A stretch of 64,000 nucleotides of DNA, taken from Styela clava. Lineage: Eukaryota > Chordata > Ascidiacea > Stolidobranchia > Styelidae. Shown piece after piece: positions 36,970-49,600 of the stretch. The stretch's first letter is position 1. Each line of letters starts with the position of its first letter. The stretch covers positions 13,144,001 through 13,208,000 of the forward strand of contig NC_135250.1 of the NCBI RefSeq assembly GCF_964204865.1. Reading direction: 5' to 3'. The position numbers were made by a program, and so were the translations under genes. The notes under the pieces are model-generated. The model ran no database searches. It was not told where the DNA came from and saw only the letters and a list, made by a program, of their open reading frames with translations.

Positions 36970-38756
36970 TAGGCTTACCATAAATCTGAAACAAAAAACC
37001 GGGACGGTGCGATTTGGCAAACATTCGGTCGATTGCCAGTCTTGATAATATTGGAACGTCTACCATGCCATTGCGGGTATATACGGCTGTAAATCTCTAC
37101 TGATCATTGAATTAGAAAAAACACAAAAAATTAGTTTGTATTATTCATTTAGACCAAAAGTATTTGGCCGCAGATGGAACCTTTCTCAAAAATTCTTGTT
37201 TTGATTTTGTCATAAAACTGATAACAAGAGACATCACCATTAAATTTGCAGGTTACGGAGTGGTTTTATATTTTCTTCTGGCATTCTGCACCTGCTTTCG
37301 GACCAAAATTTTTTAACAATGGAAAAAATCCTTTTAACAGATGCCGATGTTCCGAAAAACAAAATCAACCAATTTGCTGCAAATTCGAAATGCTAATATT
37401 TCTGTTAGAAAAAACGTTAAACATCTTTGTCCACTTAATTTCAACCGGCAAAGTAAGTCAAATTGCATTTGAACCATGCTCAGATAAATATCTCTTTATC
37501 AGTATTCGTAAAAGTGCATCGCTATTCAAAATCTGATCAGCTAACCAAATATATCATTTATCAATTTTGCAGACCAAACACTTCAGTCCAGTTTATTTCA
37601 CTCTTCAAATTTGTCCATATGTGTGGCCTGGCAGCATTGTAGGCTTCATCGTGCAGCTCTATATACGATAGACATTTCTCGTAAAAATCGCAAACATTTT
37701 TTTTAAATACAAATTTTTTCCCTGCAAATTTAGCTTCACCTCTGACAGAATATTTGCAACATCTACGGCAGGGGTCGGCAACCTTTTGTCGCCCGCGGGC
37801 CAAAATTAAGGGTTGCGAGTCATTGGCGGGCCGCAGATATTTTTAGAAAGTTGAAACTGAACGGATGATAGTTTTTATATTAAAAATCAAGCAGTGATAC
37901 ATCTCTCGAATAGAATATAGATTTATTTCCTCATTGCATCTCAAAAAATTCCGTTTGAATATTTTCAGGGCCATTGAACCCTTTGCACTTAGCATCAACT
38001 TTTCTGCGTTTTGTTGCCATTCGAGCTTGAAGTAAATCATCATTAAATTCAGAGGAGAACAACGGAGCAATGCACCAACTCTCATTTATTTCTGGCTAAA
38101 CGTGCAAAATCAGCGAATCCGCTTATCAAACAGCGGACATCAGAAATTCTAACTGTGTATATTTACAAGTTAATGCAAATTTAGCCTCAAAAAAATTTGA
38201 AATTAATTGAGAGGTGCAGTCAAAACTTTGGTCATGAATAGCAGTGTGATAGGTAAATGTCGGCTGCCAACGACACAGAATCATCCGAATTTGTTATCGC
38301 AAAATTGGTCAGTCGAGTCGATGCTTCAATGTTATTGTTTTGTGCTTCCTGCTTTGGATATGATCGTTGACATCTGAACGTCCGCCATGACTAATAGAAA
38401 AACAGATCTGCAATGCGTACAGTGTACCTTTCCTCCTTCAGTTTGCTTCAAATAAGGTAAATCTTTCTTCAACTCATCAGAAAACTTGTACTTTCTTTTT
38501 GGCATTTCGACAACTTAACGACATTGCAGTTAACGCCAGAAAACGCATTAAAACATATACCAATTGTGACATAACAATAGAGCGATTTCCCTCTCTGGAC
38601 TAGCAAAGTGTGTCGCAAAACAGTGGTAAATGGGCTGTCACCGTTAAAAAAAATTTGTAATATTAATGAATTTGAATTTTTTAACCGGCCGGGACGCCGG
38701 GACAGCTTGTCAAATCCGGGACTGTCCCGGCTAAACCGGGACGTATGGTAAGCCTA
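36970..38756. mobile_element. 1.79-kb hAT element carrying a broken transposase
   Basis: The ends TAGGCTTACCAT and ATGGTAAGCCTA are perfect inverted repeats, and GGGAC-rich blocks lie inside both ends. It interrupts a repeat whose uninterrupted relative is at 62953-63115. It contains a transposase-like remnant at 38310-38505 (-). Another hAT-type terminus ('caggggtcggcaacctttt') occurs near 37770, suggesting a further fragment inside. Confidence 0.75.
38310..38505 (-). pseudogene. Decayed hAT transposase N-terminus (BED-like zinc finger)
   Basis: From an ATG at 38505 the reverse strand reads M-P-K-R-K-Y-K-F-S-D-E-L-K, then a C-T-H-C pair. After a frame shift it reads H-G-G-R-S-D-V and H-I-Q-S-R-K-H. 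This C-x2-C ... H-x5-H arrangement and the M-P-K-R-K start are typical of BED/ZBED-type N-termini of hAT transposases. The rest of the enzyme is missing or unrecognisable, so it is inactive. Confidence 0.65.
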
Positions 38757-38900
38757 CTTTTATTATTCATATGGCGAACCACGGCCTCTCGTCCGGTTAT
38801 CATTCCAAGTCGGGTATGGTATGGGATTAGTTTTACTGTATTGTTTGTTTTCGGAAGCATGGACTTGGTGGTGGAGGAAGGCGTAACCGTCCAGCGGTTA
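38757..38900. repeat. Right part of the repeat split by the 36970-38756 element
   Basis: 'atatggcgaaccacggcctc' followed by 'gtatgggattagt' and 'gcatggacttg' parallels 63010-63100. Confidence 0.6.
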
Positions 38901-40319
38901 CGTGAACCACCCAAACGGGTAAACGGGTTTCAATATGTAATTTACAAATATCACTTAAGCTTGTTTCTACTAATCCAAATCCACATAAAACATTATTTTT
39001 CAGAACTACAGCTTTATAAAAAAAGTTTTTCGGCATTGCTGTGGTAACGATTTTTACGCCCACTCGTGGATTATTCTTGAAATAACACAAATTAGAGCAC
39101 ATTCCTGCATTCTGACATTAGTACAAGAGAGCAATGCTCAAATATATGGACACGCAGAACAATTCCCCAAAAATCATATGCGGTGACCAACGACTAACAT
39201 ACCGGCGGTGACTTACCAGTACCTGTATCGGGGTACCGTGACGGTACAGGGACTGTCATAGATATTTTAGGTCCTGCGACAAGTGAAACATCAGTTGAAA
39301 TATCTCGTGATATGAGTCAATTATGTACCGTATTATCGGATCAGGTACCGAACCACAGTCAAACATTTCAGATAAAAACGTTACTAAATAACATGCGTCA
39401 ACTTAACACCAGCCGAATCGGGGTACAATTTTTGGTACAGTGACTGTCATAGCCGTTTAGGGCTGATGGACAATTCGACTACACGGACAACTCGCCAGGC
39501 CTAGGGTGGTGTAGCCAGTCTGCGGACAATTTCATTCAAACCGCTATAAAACAAGAACCAATATATCTAACCCGTTAATTTTTTCACCGTGGGTGCATTG
39601 GCGGCATTTATTCTACACGCTAAACCTCGTATTAACTTTCTACGACAAAGGGTTGAAGCTATACAAATCCCCAAAGTACGGCACTCGAAAGACGTATTTG
39701 CGACCGAACGACCAGTGTGCGACCTTCAAGCCTTGATCATCGTTTATGCTGCGTCGAGACTATCGCATACGCAGCCATACAGCAATCAAACAGACAAAAC
39801 ACGGTGGTCGCAAATTGGTTGACAATTGTTGGTCTTGTGACAGCGTGAAAACATTGGGCTTCTAATTGCATTTCTGACCGTCATATATTTCAAAAACACG
39901 GTTATTTCGAACAAAACTCGTTAAATTATAAACAAAGCACCACATCACAGCAATCAAACAGACGAAAACACGGTGGCCGTAAATTGGTTGACAAAGATAT
40001 TATCGACGTATCGGAAATGCACACCCCCTATTCCCCCTCCTTCAAATGTAGAAACGCGAAACTTTCAAATATGGTTAAAAGAAACACAACTCTACCCACC
40101 TGCCAAGTTTTATCTTTTTATTTCTCATATTTGTATGGATTTTCAAGCTTTTGACAGCTACGAGTTAGTTCAGTGTCACCGCGCTGTGTTACGGTACCAG
40201 AACTTCAGGAGGTCCTGTCTTGTGACAGCGTGAATTGAAATTGCAAGATGGTCCGTTGGACACAAAATGGCGTCCGATATCCGCAGAACGTTTAGTGACG
40301 TCATAGCAAACAAAAACAA

Positions 40320-40512
40320 ATCTTACAGAGCTAACAGAAATATTTGAAATAAATAAAAGTAATAGCCTTCTGGGGAAAAATTTCATCTTCAACCACTGAA
40401 AATTTCAAAGCAATTAGTCCAGTAATCAAAGAGAAAAGCGACTTTTTAAAAACGTGTCAAAGAACAAGAACAACAAGAGAGCTATGCTCAAATATATGGA
40501 CACGTAGAGTCA
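40320..40512. repeat. Dispersed repeat, copy 1
   Basis: It contains 'aagtaatagccttctgggga', 'aaccactgaaaatttcaaag', 'agaaaagcgactttttaaaa' and 'gctatgctcaaatatatgga'. The same order is seen at 40540-40650, 45405-45515 and, inverted, at 52330-52525. I see no terminal inverted repeats; it may be SINE-like or a fragment of a larger element. Confidence 0.7.
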
Positions 40513-40537
40513 CATAATTTTGATGACGTCATAGCGA

Positions 40538-40652
40538 AAAAAGAAGTAATAGCCTTCTGGAGAAAATTTTTATCTTTAACCACTAAAAATTTCAAAGCAA
40601 TTGGTCCAGTATTCGAAGAGAAAAGCGACTTTTTAAAAACGTGTCAAGCGGT
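40538..40652. repeat. Dispersed repeat, copy 2
   Basis: A direct-orientation relative of the 40320-40512 copy, about 215 bases downstream. It ends after 'aaaacgtgtcaa' where the 328-bp duplication begins. Confidence 0.7.
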
Positions 40653-41316
40653 ACTGAGTTAGCAGTCAGGCAGCATCTTACCTGTACACTGTAGGCCATA
40701 TACGGTAATTGATCACAGAACAGTTGTTCCCTTGCAAATTTTATGTTGTTTACACTTTAGGACAGATAATTGATCACAGAACAATTCTTCCCTTTCAAAT
40801 TTTATGTTGTTTCCAGTAGACTCTCATCAAAATAAACAAATATAGTAGGCTACAAGTGCTACAACGCTTGCATTACTGCACTTGTAGGACCGTGAAAGAA
40901 TAAGTTACGGTAATTTCATTGTGGTAAGACACCGGTACCGGCACCAGTACCAGTATCGTACTTACGTACTGAGCTACCAGTACCGGTTAGCAGTCAGCCA
41001 GCATCTTACCTGTACACTGTAGGCCATATACGGTAATTGATCACAGAACAGTTGTTCCCTTGCAAATTTTATGTTATTTACACTTTAGGACAGATAATTG
41101 ATCACAGAACAATTCTTCCCTTTCAAATTTTATGTTGTTTCCAGTAGACTCTCATCAAAATAAACAAATATAGTAGGCTACAAGTGCTACAACGCTTGCA
41201 TTACTGCACTGGTAGGACCGTGAAAGAATAAGTTACGGTAATTTCATTGTGGTAAGACACCGGTACCGGCACCAGTACCAGTATCGTACTTACGTACTGA
41301 GCTACCAGTACCGGTA
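40653..41316. repeat. 328-bp tandem duplication with internal sub-repeat
   Basis: 'gcatcttacctgtacactgt' at 40673 recurs at 41001, and the following roughly 300 bases are nearly identical, giving a period of 328. Inside each copy, 'aattgatcacagaacag' and 'aattgatcacagaacaa' blocks repeat at about 63-base spacing. Confidence 0.85.
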
Positions 41317-42792
41317 CCGAACCTGTAGGTCTGATATTCCGTTCCGCATACGATAGGCTATAAAACTTGCATTGCAGCATTAGTAATACCGCGGAAGGAA
41401 TAAGTCAATTTCACTGCGTTACGGCACCGGTATGGCAACTTACCAGTACCGACCTACAGTAGCTGTAGTACCAATGACATTAAACAACATGATGCGCAAC
41501 TCCGGCATTTTTGTCCGAAGATCGTATTCGATAGCACGCTCCAATGCACATACTTGACGAGACGAAAACGAGCGGATGTGTGCTGCTTTCGAGGCGTAGC
41601 ACGAATGGTGTTCGTGCCTGCTTTGACAGTTGTTGTCGATTTTAATGATATTTTTGAAAGTTGGGGTAAAAAGAAATCGGTAAAAGGTAAGGTGAATACT
41701 ATTGTTGTATATCACACCCGGGAATCGCACTGTTAAGTACATGTGGGAAAGCCAGCCTTTGTCAAATACTACGAAGTTATTAATTCAGTACGGTACGTAG
41801 TTGCCCATTTGCCGAAATTACATATTTACTTACCCCTTATGGTTTCAAATAGTTCATGCACCTCCAGTTAGTTTTTTTTAATCAGTGAGGATATATACTC
41901 ATTGTTGATTGTTGCTCATTGTAACATACTATTGCGCATTCACTTTTATTTGCGTATTGAATCAAAGTGTTAACAAGTTCACCTAACATTTCACTCATAC
42001 CGGTCTATATTGTATAGTCTGATTTCTCAAGTATTTGGAGCCACGAATGCTTGTAATTTTCTTACTAAACCCTTTTATTAGTTGGTTTATATACCAAATT
42101 CAGTAAAATATTTTTTACATAAAACATGAGATATTGGATTTATTAGCTTTTCCATTCTAAATCATATAGACTGCTTTATTTATTCTTAACGAAAATTAAT
42201 AAATCTCCTCTCTTTCTTCAGATGTGAAAGTTGTGGACAAACCTGTCTAAGCATTGTGAGACTCTTGCAGTACAAGAGGCAATAGCAGAAATAGTAAGTA
42301 TATCAATCAAGAAATTAAGCCGACATAAAGCAAAACTTTCAACTATTCGTCTAATCTCAATTTCCTATTATTTATTCACAGGACAACTATAGCAGACGGG
42401 GAGATATCAGAAGTCTGGCGACATATCAGTGACAGTGTGATTCCAAGAAATATAATGTTTGCAATAGAAAAACAACCTATGGAGGCATGCAAAGACATTT
42501 GACCCTCCGGTAGAGTTGTTTATGGCCCCCGCATTCTGCAGGGCTTGAGGAAAATAACTAAAAATTCCAAAGCGTAAGATTGCATAAGCGGTCTTATTTG
42601 TAAAAAGGCACAAAACACGCCAGACATACTTAAAACAGCTTTGGAAATGAGGATTACGGGTACCTCACTGCACCTGTGTTATATTTGGTTCATCAACTTT
42701 TGGTAGTACTATAGAAGAAATTCCGAAAGGGGTATAATCATCATTCATGATAAAATACTATCATATATTTTTTGAACAACTTCAATCTAGAC

Positions 42793-43979
42793 CAGGGATC
42801 TCAAACTCGCGGCCCCAGAGAACTTCCAGTGCGGCCCTCGAACGCTTAACAATAATTGTAATAGTATTTTGGAAGTTTTTTTTTTATCTAAATGTAATAG
42901 ATTTTTCAAACCTTCTAGAGTGAAATTGATTATTCACACAGAAAACAATTTACTGAAAGTAGTTTTGGAATATTAATTTTTTTTGTCCACATTTTGACCC
43001 AATTAAGAATACACATCAAGCTAGCAAAAGAATACTTGAATAAAACACTTGAGTAATTAAATTAAACGCAAAGTACATGAAGAAGGTGGCATTTTCGAAG
43101 AAAATGAGCGTTGTAACATTTCTGCTCTTCACAAAATTCTGAAGCACATTGTTTAATTTGTCATATTTCCATCAATACAATCAAAAAACACAATAAGCTC
43201 AGCAGTCAATATGACAAATTCGAAGACCAACTTCGAACAGAAAATTTCCATGTGTTTGTATATTAATATAATTATACAACGACTTAGTTACTAAAAATCA
43301 ATATCAATAATAATTCAAGCAATCCTATGGCACGCAATGTAGTGCGAAATGTCTTGTCGAAAAAATCTGTCATTTGTTTTTTTACTGATCTATACATGAA
43401 ATGATAAAAGTAGCTTTTTTGCATTACTGGAATTAATTAAACATTCGTAAAGATCCAGATAAACCCATGATCATGTGGCCTCGTTAGTTAGAGTTGGTAC
43501 TATAAAATCATTTCGAACTGGCCTTAGTATGCTGGTGACACAAAAAAGATGCCAAACGCCAGGACAAATGTAATTATTAAAACATTGAATTTATACTGTA
43601 GTATTTTTGTTAATTTTAGGTTCATATATTTAGATTAAGTTATTTTTAGTGTATGTATTATTCTTTCCTTATTCAAAGCTTGTTCAAAAATGATTTTGAT
43701 GGTTGTACATAGAATTTTACGATTTTTTATAATAAATACTGTAACTTGCAAATGTTGCAATAATAGTGGAATGCAAATATTAATATGTAATTGCATTTGA
43801 AATTGAAGAAAATAATAAAACTTAATCCAACTGTTTAGTTGCATCACAATATATGTCACAAACTAAAACTATCTTAAAAATATCTTTTAAGTATACATTA
43901 TCAAAAACTGTTTGCGGCTCTTTTTACAATTTTCAAAATGCAATGCGGCTCTCGAAAACCCATGAGTTTGACACCACTG
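42793..43979. mobile_element. 1.19-kb hAT-type element, non-coding
   Basis: The left end is CAGGGATCTCAAACTCGCGGC and the right end TGAGTTTGACACCACTG, inverted hAT-type termini, with 'tgcggccctcg' and 'gcggctctcg' subterminal blocks. Flanks ATCTAGAC and ATCTATTC are partly alike. No intact open frame is seen. Confidence 0.8.
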
Positions 43980-45404
43980 ATCTATTCTAGACGATTCAAG
44001 CATTGCTTTGGGAAATTATATCACTGCAATTAAATTGAAATAATCTCGCTATATTAAATACAAAATCGTTGCTATCATAAAGGTAAACCAATTCAGCCAC
44101 TCGAAATATATTGGCCTTCACAAAGCAATGGAGGCAAAATTGAGAGTTCGTGAGCTATGAACATTTGTTCTTTTCTTTGTCTTGAACTTTTCATACTCCA
44201 CAGCCCCTATTATTTTTTTTAATTTTAATTACCATGTGATGGTCATACATATCTTTAACTTGTATTTTCTGTCATGATGTATTATCTCAATGTGCCAAAC
44301 TATTAATTAGTGTGCATATTTTGCTTCCAGATGACATAAATGTATTGTCATGTTTATTACCTCAGCTTGGAGTATTGACAAGAAAAAGGTGCCAGTAAAT
44401 TAGGTAAAAAAATTTTCAACTAATTGTTATAATCAGAATTCACAATCAATAGGAATTATAAACAGCCAACAATCAGTGAGAATTATATGCGAAATCCCTC
44501 AGAATAAATTTGTCTAAAATCGTAGGAATGCAAAAAATATAGGTAGTTTCCATCCACACAAGCATTTCAAGAAGACTTGCTCGAGCCAAACTAAATGAGC
44601 ATCGTCAGGTGATCGGTAAGGCTGCAAGTTGAATTCAGCCCTGCAACCTCCTGCATAGAAGATAATATTAATTAGTGGGCTATGAGCTAAATTCCTAAAT
44701 TTAAACAAACCTATCTACGATGCATTATGTACCAGCAATGTTACCTACGATTAACTGAATATGTAATAAGTCTAATAAATTCACCTACAAAAGCAAGTTC
44801 GATAGGTGCAAACTTTGTGTTATGGAATTGTATCGCAGCACAGTTTTTTATGACACCCTCTTTAAATGAAATTTCAATGATTAAGCGCAAACATTAAAAT
44901 TACTAACTTTGAACTTTATCATTATCTGCAAAATGTTCCACACAAATCTTTCCGCTATCGCGTTTGTAATCTTCTCTGATAAAAAAAAACGTCTATGATG
45001 TCCAGAATTGCTCTTTACAGCTTGCCTGTTATTCCCGCTTTCCAAGTAAGCAAAACTTCTTAGATATAGAGATTATTATGTTTCGTTACAGGCGCAAAAA
45101 GGCAGGTACTGCACGTAAAAAAGACGCCCAGTAGCAAAAGCGAGAGGAAAACGGACGCGAAAGGCGACGAGAAATATGTGCATTGGAGCGTATCATGAAA
45201 TATAATGTTTCGCCTGTAGTCTTATGGAGTGACGTCAGAGTTGCCTATCATGTTGTTTAATGTCATTGGTAGTACTGAGCAAGACAATCGATCGCGAAAC
45301 CGCTTGAAATAAGTGTAAAACAGTGTTCCCATGAGTAAAAATAAATACCGCGAAATTTTGTATGAAATATCATATCTCATAGGATTCATATAAAATTTAA
45401 GAAT
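43980..45404. other. Intergenic, no gene seen
   Basis: AT-rich sequence. Several short open frames, none with supporting signals. Confidence 0.45.
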
Positions 45405-45545
45405 AAACAAAAGTAATAGCCTTCTAGCGAAAAAATTAATCTTCAACCACTGAAAATTTCAAAGCAATTGGTCCAGTATTCGAAGAGAAAAGCGACTTTT
45501 TAAAAACGTGTCAAAGAACAAGAACAACAACAAGAACAACAACAA
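45405..45545. repeat. Dispersed repeat, copy 3
   Basis: It shares 'aagtaatagccttcta', 'caaccactgaaaatttcaaa' and 'agaaaagcgactttttaaaa' with 40320-40512 and is followed by an AACAAC-rich tract. Confidence 0.7.
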
Positions 45546-45626
45546 CATAATATTGAAACGATCGTTATGTCCACTACGTGTCCAACAACATAATATTGAA
45601 ACGATCGTTATGTCCACTACGTGTTC
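45541..45626. repeat. 43-bp tandem duplication
   Basis: 'aacaacataatattgaaacg' through 'ccactacgtgt' occurs twice in direct succession with a period of 43 bases. Confidence 0.85.
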
Positions 45627-45975
45627 AAAAATAGATAAAAACAAAAGTAAAAGTAACTGATTATAGAATCGGGAAAGCGAACAAAACCTAGAGTAAGGTT
45701 TGAAACGTACAGATTTTAGATGGAAAGGTACCGGTATTGATAAAAGAAGTAGGCCTAGTACCGGTACCGTACGTGTTCGCCCACCCATCGATTAGCGAAA
45801 ACGAGAACAGTTAAAGTATAGCCTACAGGTAAGTTATATGCAATTTTACCATGACAGAACAGTAGCAGCGTAAATTCTGAATGTACCGTACAGCCAGGTA
45901 CTGGTACCGTACGGTACTAGGACATTATTATGGTATGGTATTTTTGATACAGTATTAGCCTTACCCTTCTGCCCT

Positions 45976-46512
45976 TAGGGTTGCCAGCTATGAAAAGTTT
46001 CAATAAAGGACATAGATTACCGTCATCACTTATTTTGTAACTTAACAATATAAAGCTATGAAATAAAAATTATATAGGCCTATTAAAAAATCTTCATGTA
46101 TTTTTCATTTAATGTCGTACCTAATGTTTATCAAACATTGACCCAAACTAGCCTAGCTCTAGTTTTGCAGTTGCATAAGTTTATAATCCTTAAAGTTATA
46201 TTTCTGCTGTTCAACAATTGTGGACACGTCACGCATTGTGGGATTGTCACGATTGTGGATGTCATAGAGACCAAGCGAAATTAAAAAGAATAATTAAAAG
46301 CTTGCAAATACTGAAATACATAAACGGGGACGATTTTTTAAGAACGGAACAATATCAAACACAGTACTTACTATATATATCGGGCAAAACATCGCTGGAA
46401 AGGATAAAGGACAATTAGCATATTTTTTAAATGCTAAAAAGGACAAGGACCAAAAACGTAATTAAAGGATTGTCCTTTGAAATACAGAAATAAAGGACGG
46501 TTGGCAACCCTA
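45976..46512. mobile_element. MITE with TAGGGTTGCCA/TGGCAACCCTA ends
   Basis: It has inverted ends TAGGGTTGCCA and TGGCAACCCTA, with 'aaaggac' sub-repeats inside both ends ('caataaaggacatag' at left, 'aaataaaggacggttgg' at right). It is 537 bp long. Target duplication is not evident. It lies about 145 bases upstream of the BBS9 start codon, so it may form part of that promoter or 5' UTR region. Confidence 0.72.
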
Positions 46513-46657
46513 TACAGTATATTCGTCTTCAGTTCTTGTTTGATTTATTCGGGAAAATTCATATTCTAGATAGAGATTTAGTGCAAATGTCCACCTTCTG
46601 ACTTTTTGTGGCTCATGATTTTGAATTCTCAAAGTTTATTGACACATTTCATGAGTC

Positions 46658-49600
46658 ATGACTTCTCTATTTAAATCAATTGAGTGGTGGGGAATGCAAA
46701 CGACTTCTGAAGAGGAATGTGATTTTGGATGTCTGTGTGTTGCAAATATAGATAATTCAGCCGATGGCACAGGTAAATTTTTATTTAATCAATTTCATCA
46801 GATAGATTCATTGATTTGTCAACCCAAAATAAATTTATTAATGAAAGCATACCTACAATAAACCTGTAAACAGACACAACGTTTTCCTTGGTAGAGACAG
46901 AGGAGGGAGCGATACGACCATAAGCGATTACCACCGGTCATCCAAGTCAGCTTCCCCCAGTCAGTATTTATGCAAAGTGAAGCAGCAATTATTCACTGCC
47001 TTAAAACTTAATCAAAATCATTCATTTTTACTGCATCTGCCCCAGGTTGCCAGGTGTAAACAACATGCTCCATTTCTTTGTTACTGAATGTAGCCACAGT
47101 ATTATGTTTTTATAGAACAAATCTAGCCTATCTATTTTTTTATAATTTAAATTCAGATAAAATCATCGTTGGAAGTTATCATGGAATACTTCACATTTAT
47201 TTACCAAGTGAAGGAGGAAAGAATCCACATGATATATTATTAGAATCACAACTTTCTGGTCCTATATTACAAGTTGCAGCTGGAAAATTTGTATCGTAAG
47301 TAGGGATGGGCCGGGATTCGGATCCGGACTCGGATTCGAGTCGAATCCAGGAATTTTTTGGACTCGGATTCGATTTCGAGTCCACGTCGTTTTTACCGAG
47401 TCTATAATCAATTCTGTTTTTACTAATTTACGCCTATGTTTGTACTTTTACCCCTATAAATCTCACTACATACCTTAACTAGTTGAAATTCAAGGTTAGA
47501 TATGTAACAATATCACTCGTGTGTATTATAACACTCCTAATAAAAACGACGACAGATATCCAGATAATATACCGCTAGGTAAAAACTATTGATAGCTTGT
47601 AACAATGATGCGCCAGTCGCCTTCAAACTATCTATCGTTTTTGGTATACATGTGGTACACAATAAAATATGTGTCAGCGCAATATACTTGAGTTTTCGAT
47701 TTGCGTAAATAAATATGAAACATGCGCTCGTTCAACCCAAGGGGAAAATCTCACCAATACCTCTTTTAAATCAAGTTTATTACGTGCAATCCTTTCTCTA
47801 AAAAGGGAGCAATGGAAAGCATGGAGCGTTTTAGAACGTTTACATGAACTACTAAATTGCAAGCATTGTATTGACGACGAGTGACATCTCTCTACCATTT
47901 GCACACGCGACATAGTAAATTTAAGGCTAGAAATATCTGAAATTATGGGGAAGCATTGTAGTCAAAAGCTTTTTATTTTCCTATTTGACATGTAAGAATT
48001 TCTAAAAAGCCGCCCAGATTTGACGCAAGGTGGTGGGCTGGAAATCCAGTTCACCAGTGTTTGTGAGCGCGCGATGCTGTAGTATGGTCGAAAACGTGTT
48101 TTTCTACTTTTACATTGTGACGTCACGGACTCGGAGGATTCGATTCGAGTCCCTGACCTATTACTCGGATTCGTCGAATCTCTGTAATGCCGGACTCGTC
48201 CCATCCCTAATCGTAAGCATCACTCTTGTTTGACAATTTCAATCTTTTTTGTGTAACAATAGTATGAACTATGGAATTGTAATCTTGCCAATTTGCCTGT
48301 GTTTTTTACATTTTTTTTCACTCTCAAACTGAGGGTGTCTGCCTGCATCAATAAAAATTAACTTGGCCTATATATTTCATCTGCTTCCTATAAAATTCAT
48401 TCCAAAATAACCTAAAGTTTTCTAAAGGTATTTTTATAAATGGATGCATGTGATGTCTAGTGAAATCATGACATTTATAAAATAAAATTCAGGCATATAT
48501 TATATATTTCTATAAGAAAATTTACTGTATTTTATGTCTTGGTTCATTATTTAACATCAAAATTTATATTTGCAGGGTTTCTTCAGACTTACATCTAGCA
48601 GTTTTGTTACCTCGCAGTCTCACAATATATGCAATCGCAGTTAAGGCAGGAGCTGTAGATCATGGTAATCAGTGTATCATAAACAAAATATATGAACACA
48701 GACTCGAAAGAACAGCTGCAAATATGACATATGGTCCATTTGGCGGCGTACAAGGTATTTATTTTATTTATATACAACATGCCGGGTAAAAGGTCATTAA
48801 TTTGCTATCCTTATGTATTTAAAATTTTGATGATGCCAATCTCTATTTCGGTGCTTCTAACAATGTGATTAAAAATTGTATTCATATATGGAAGTGGTTT
48901 CGAAGTTCCAACCTTTTTTATCTTGGCCCCTCTCCGGAGGGTTCTAGTACTTATGACCTATTTGGGTCAAACAATTCATGCTCAACAAGGTGAAAACCCC
49001 CTGTGAAATGACATCAAGCAATGAAACTGGGAGAACGGGAGTTTTATCGTATAAGGAGAAGTAAAATCAGTTCTGTGCCTAGCATTGTGCCCTCTTGGGG
49101 GGCCACAGCCCTCAGTTGGGATCCGCTGATATGGGCCATTCCAAGCAAAAGTTGAATTCCATCAATTTTTTAAAAAGTGTAGTCAAAGTAATTTTTTTTT
49201 ATTTCTGATATCAAAAAACATTGGAATTTTATTGGACTGCATTCATTTCATCGAACAATTTAAAATTTCACCCAGGTTTTTGATGGTTTATAAAAAATGG
49301 CCTGAAATGTAGAAATTTTGGTATAATTGACATATTTTGGGATGATTCCTGACACAAAGTGTTTGATTGTGTGGTACAGTTATTTCATATGAAATTGACG
49401 CACTGGATTTAAGGTGCTGTAGGACATTTCTTCACCCATGTAACGATTTATTACCAGAATTTTAAGAGATGATAGAGGCCGCTGTTTCAAAGTGGAAAAA
49501 TGTCCTGTAGTGTCACATACAATATGCACGTTATTGGCATGGATTTACAGTGTTACATTAAGTAACTTGAGCAACACATAGAGGGGTTGTTCAGCTACTG

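Larger units (their letters stand above)
38901..42792. other. Repeat-dense intergenic region
   Basis: No supported gene. It holds GTAC/GGTACC-rich stretches (about 39200-39470 and 40930-41480), dispersed repeat copies, a 328-bp tandem duplication and repeated 'tcaaacagac...aaattggttgac' blocks (about 39785-39825 and 39955-39995). An exon-like block at about 42222-42294 has good splice signals but contains stops. Confidence 0.5.

Noticed and set aside
37561-37803. 80-codon reverse open frame considered as a host gene
   Set aside because: It lies inside the 36970-38756 hAT element and runs into another hAT-type terminus; transposon-derived.
42222-42294. Exon-like block between good acceptor and donor signals
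   Set aside because: The frames I checked contain early stops, so it is at most non-coding or pseudogenic.
47669-47884. Open frame considered as part of BBS9
   Set aside because: It lies inside a transposon with exact target duplications and recurs in another transposon copy.
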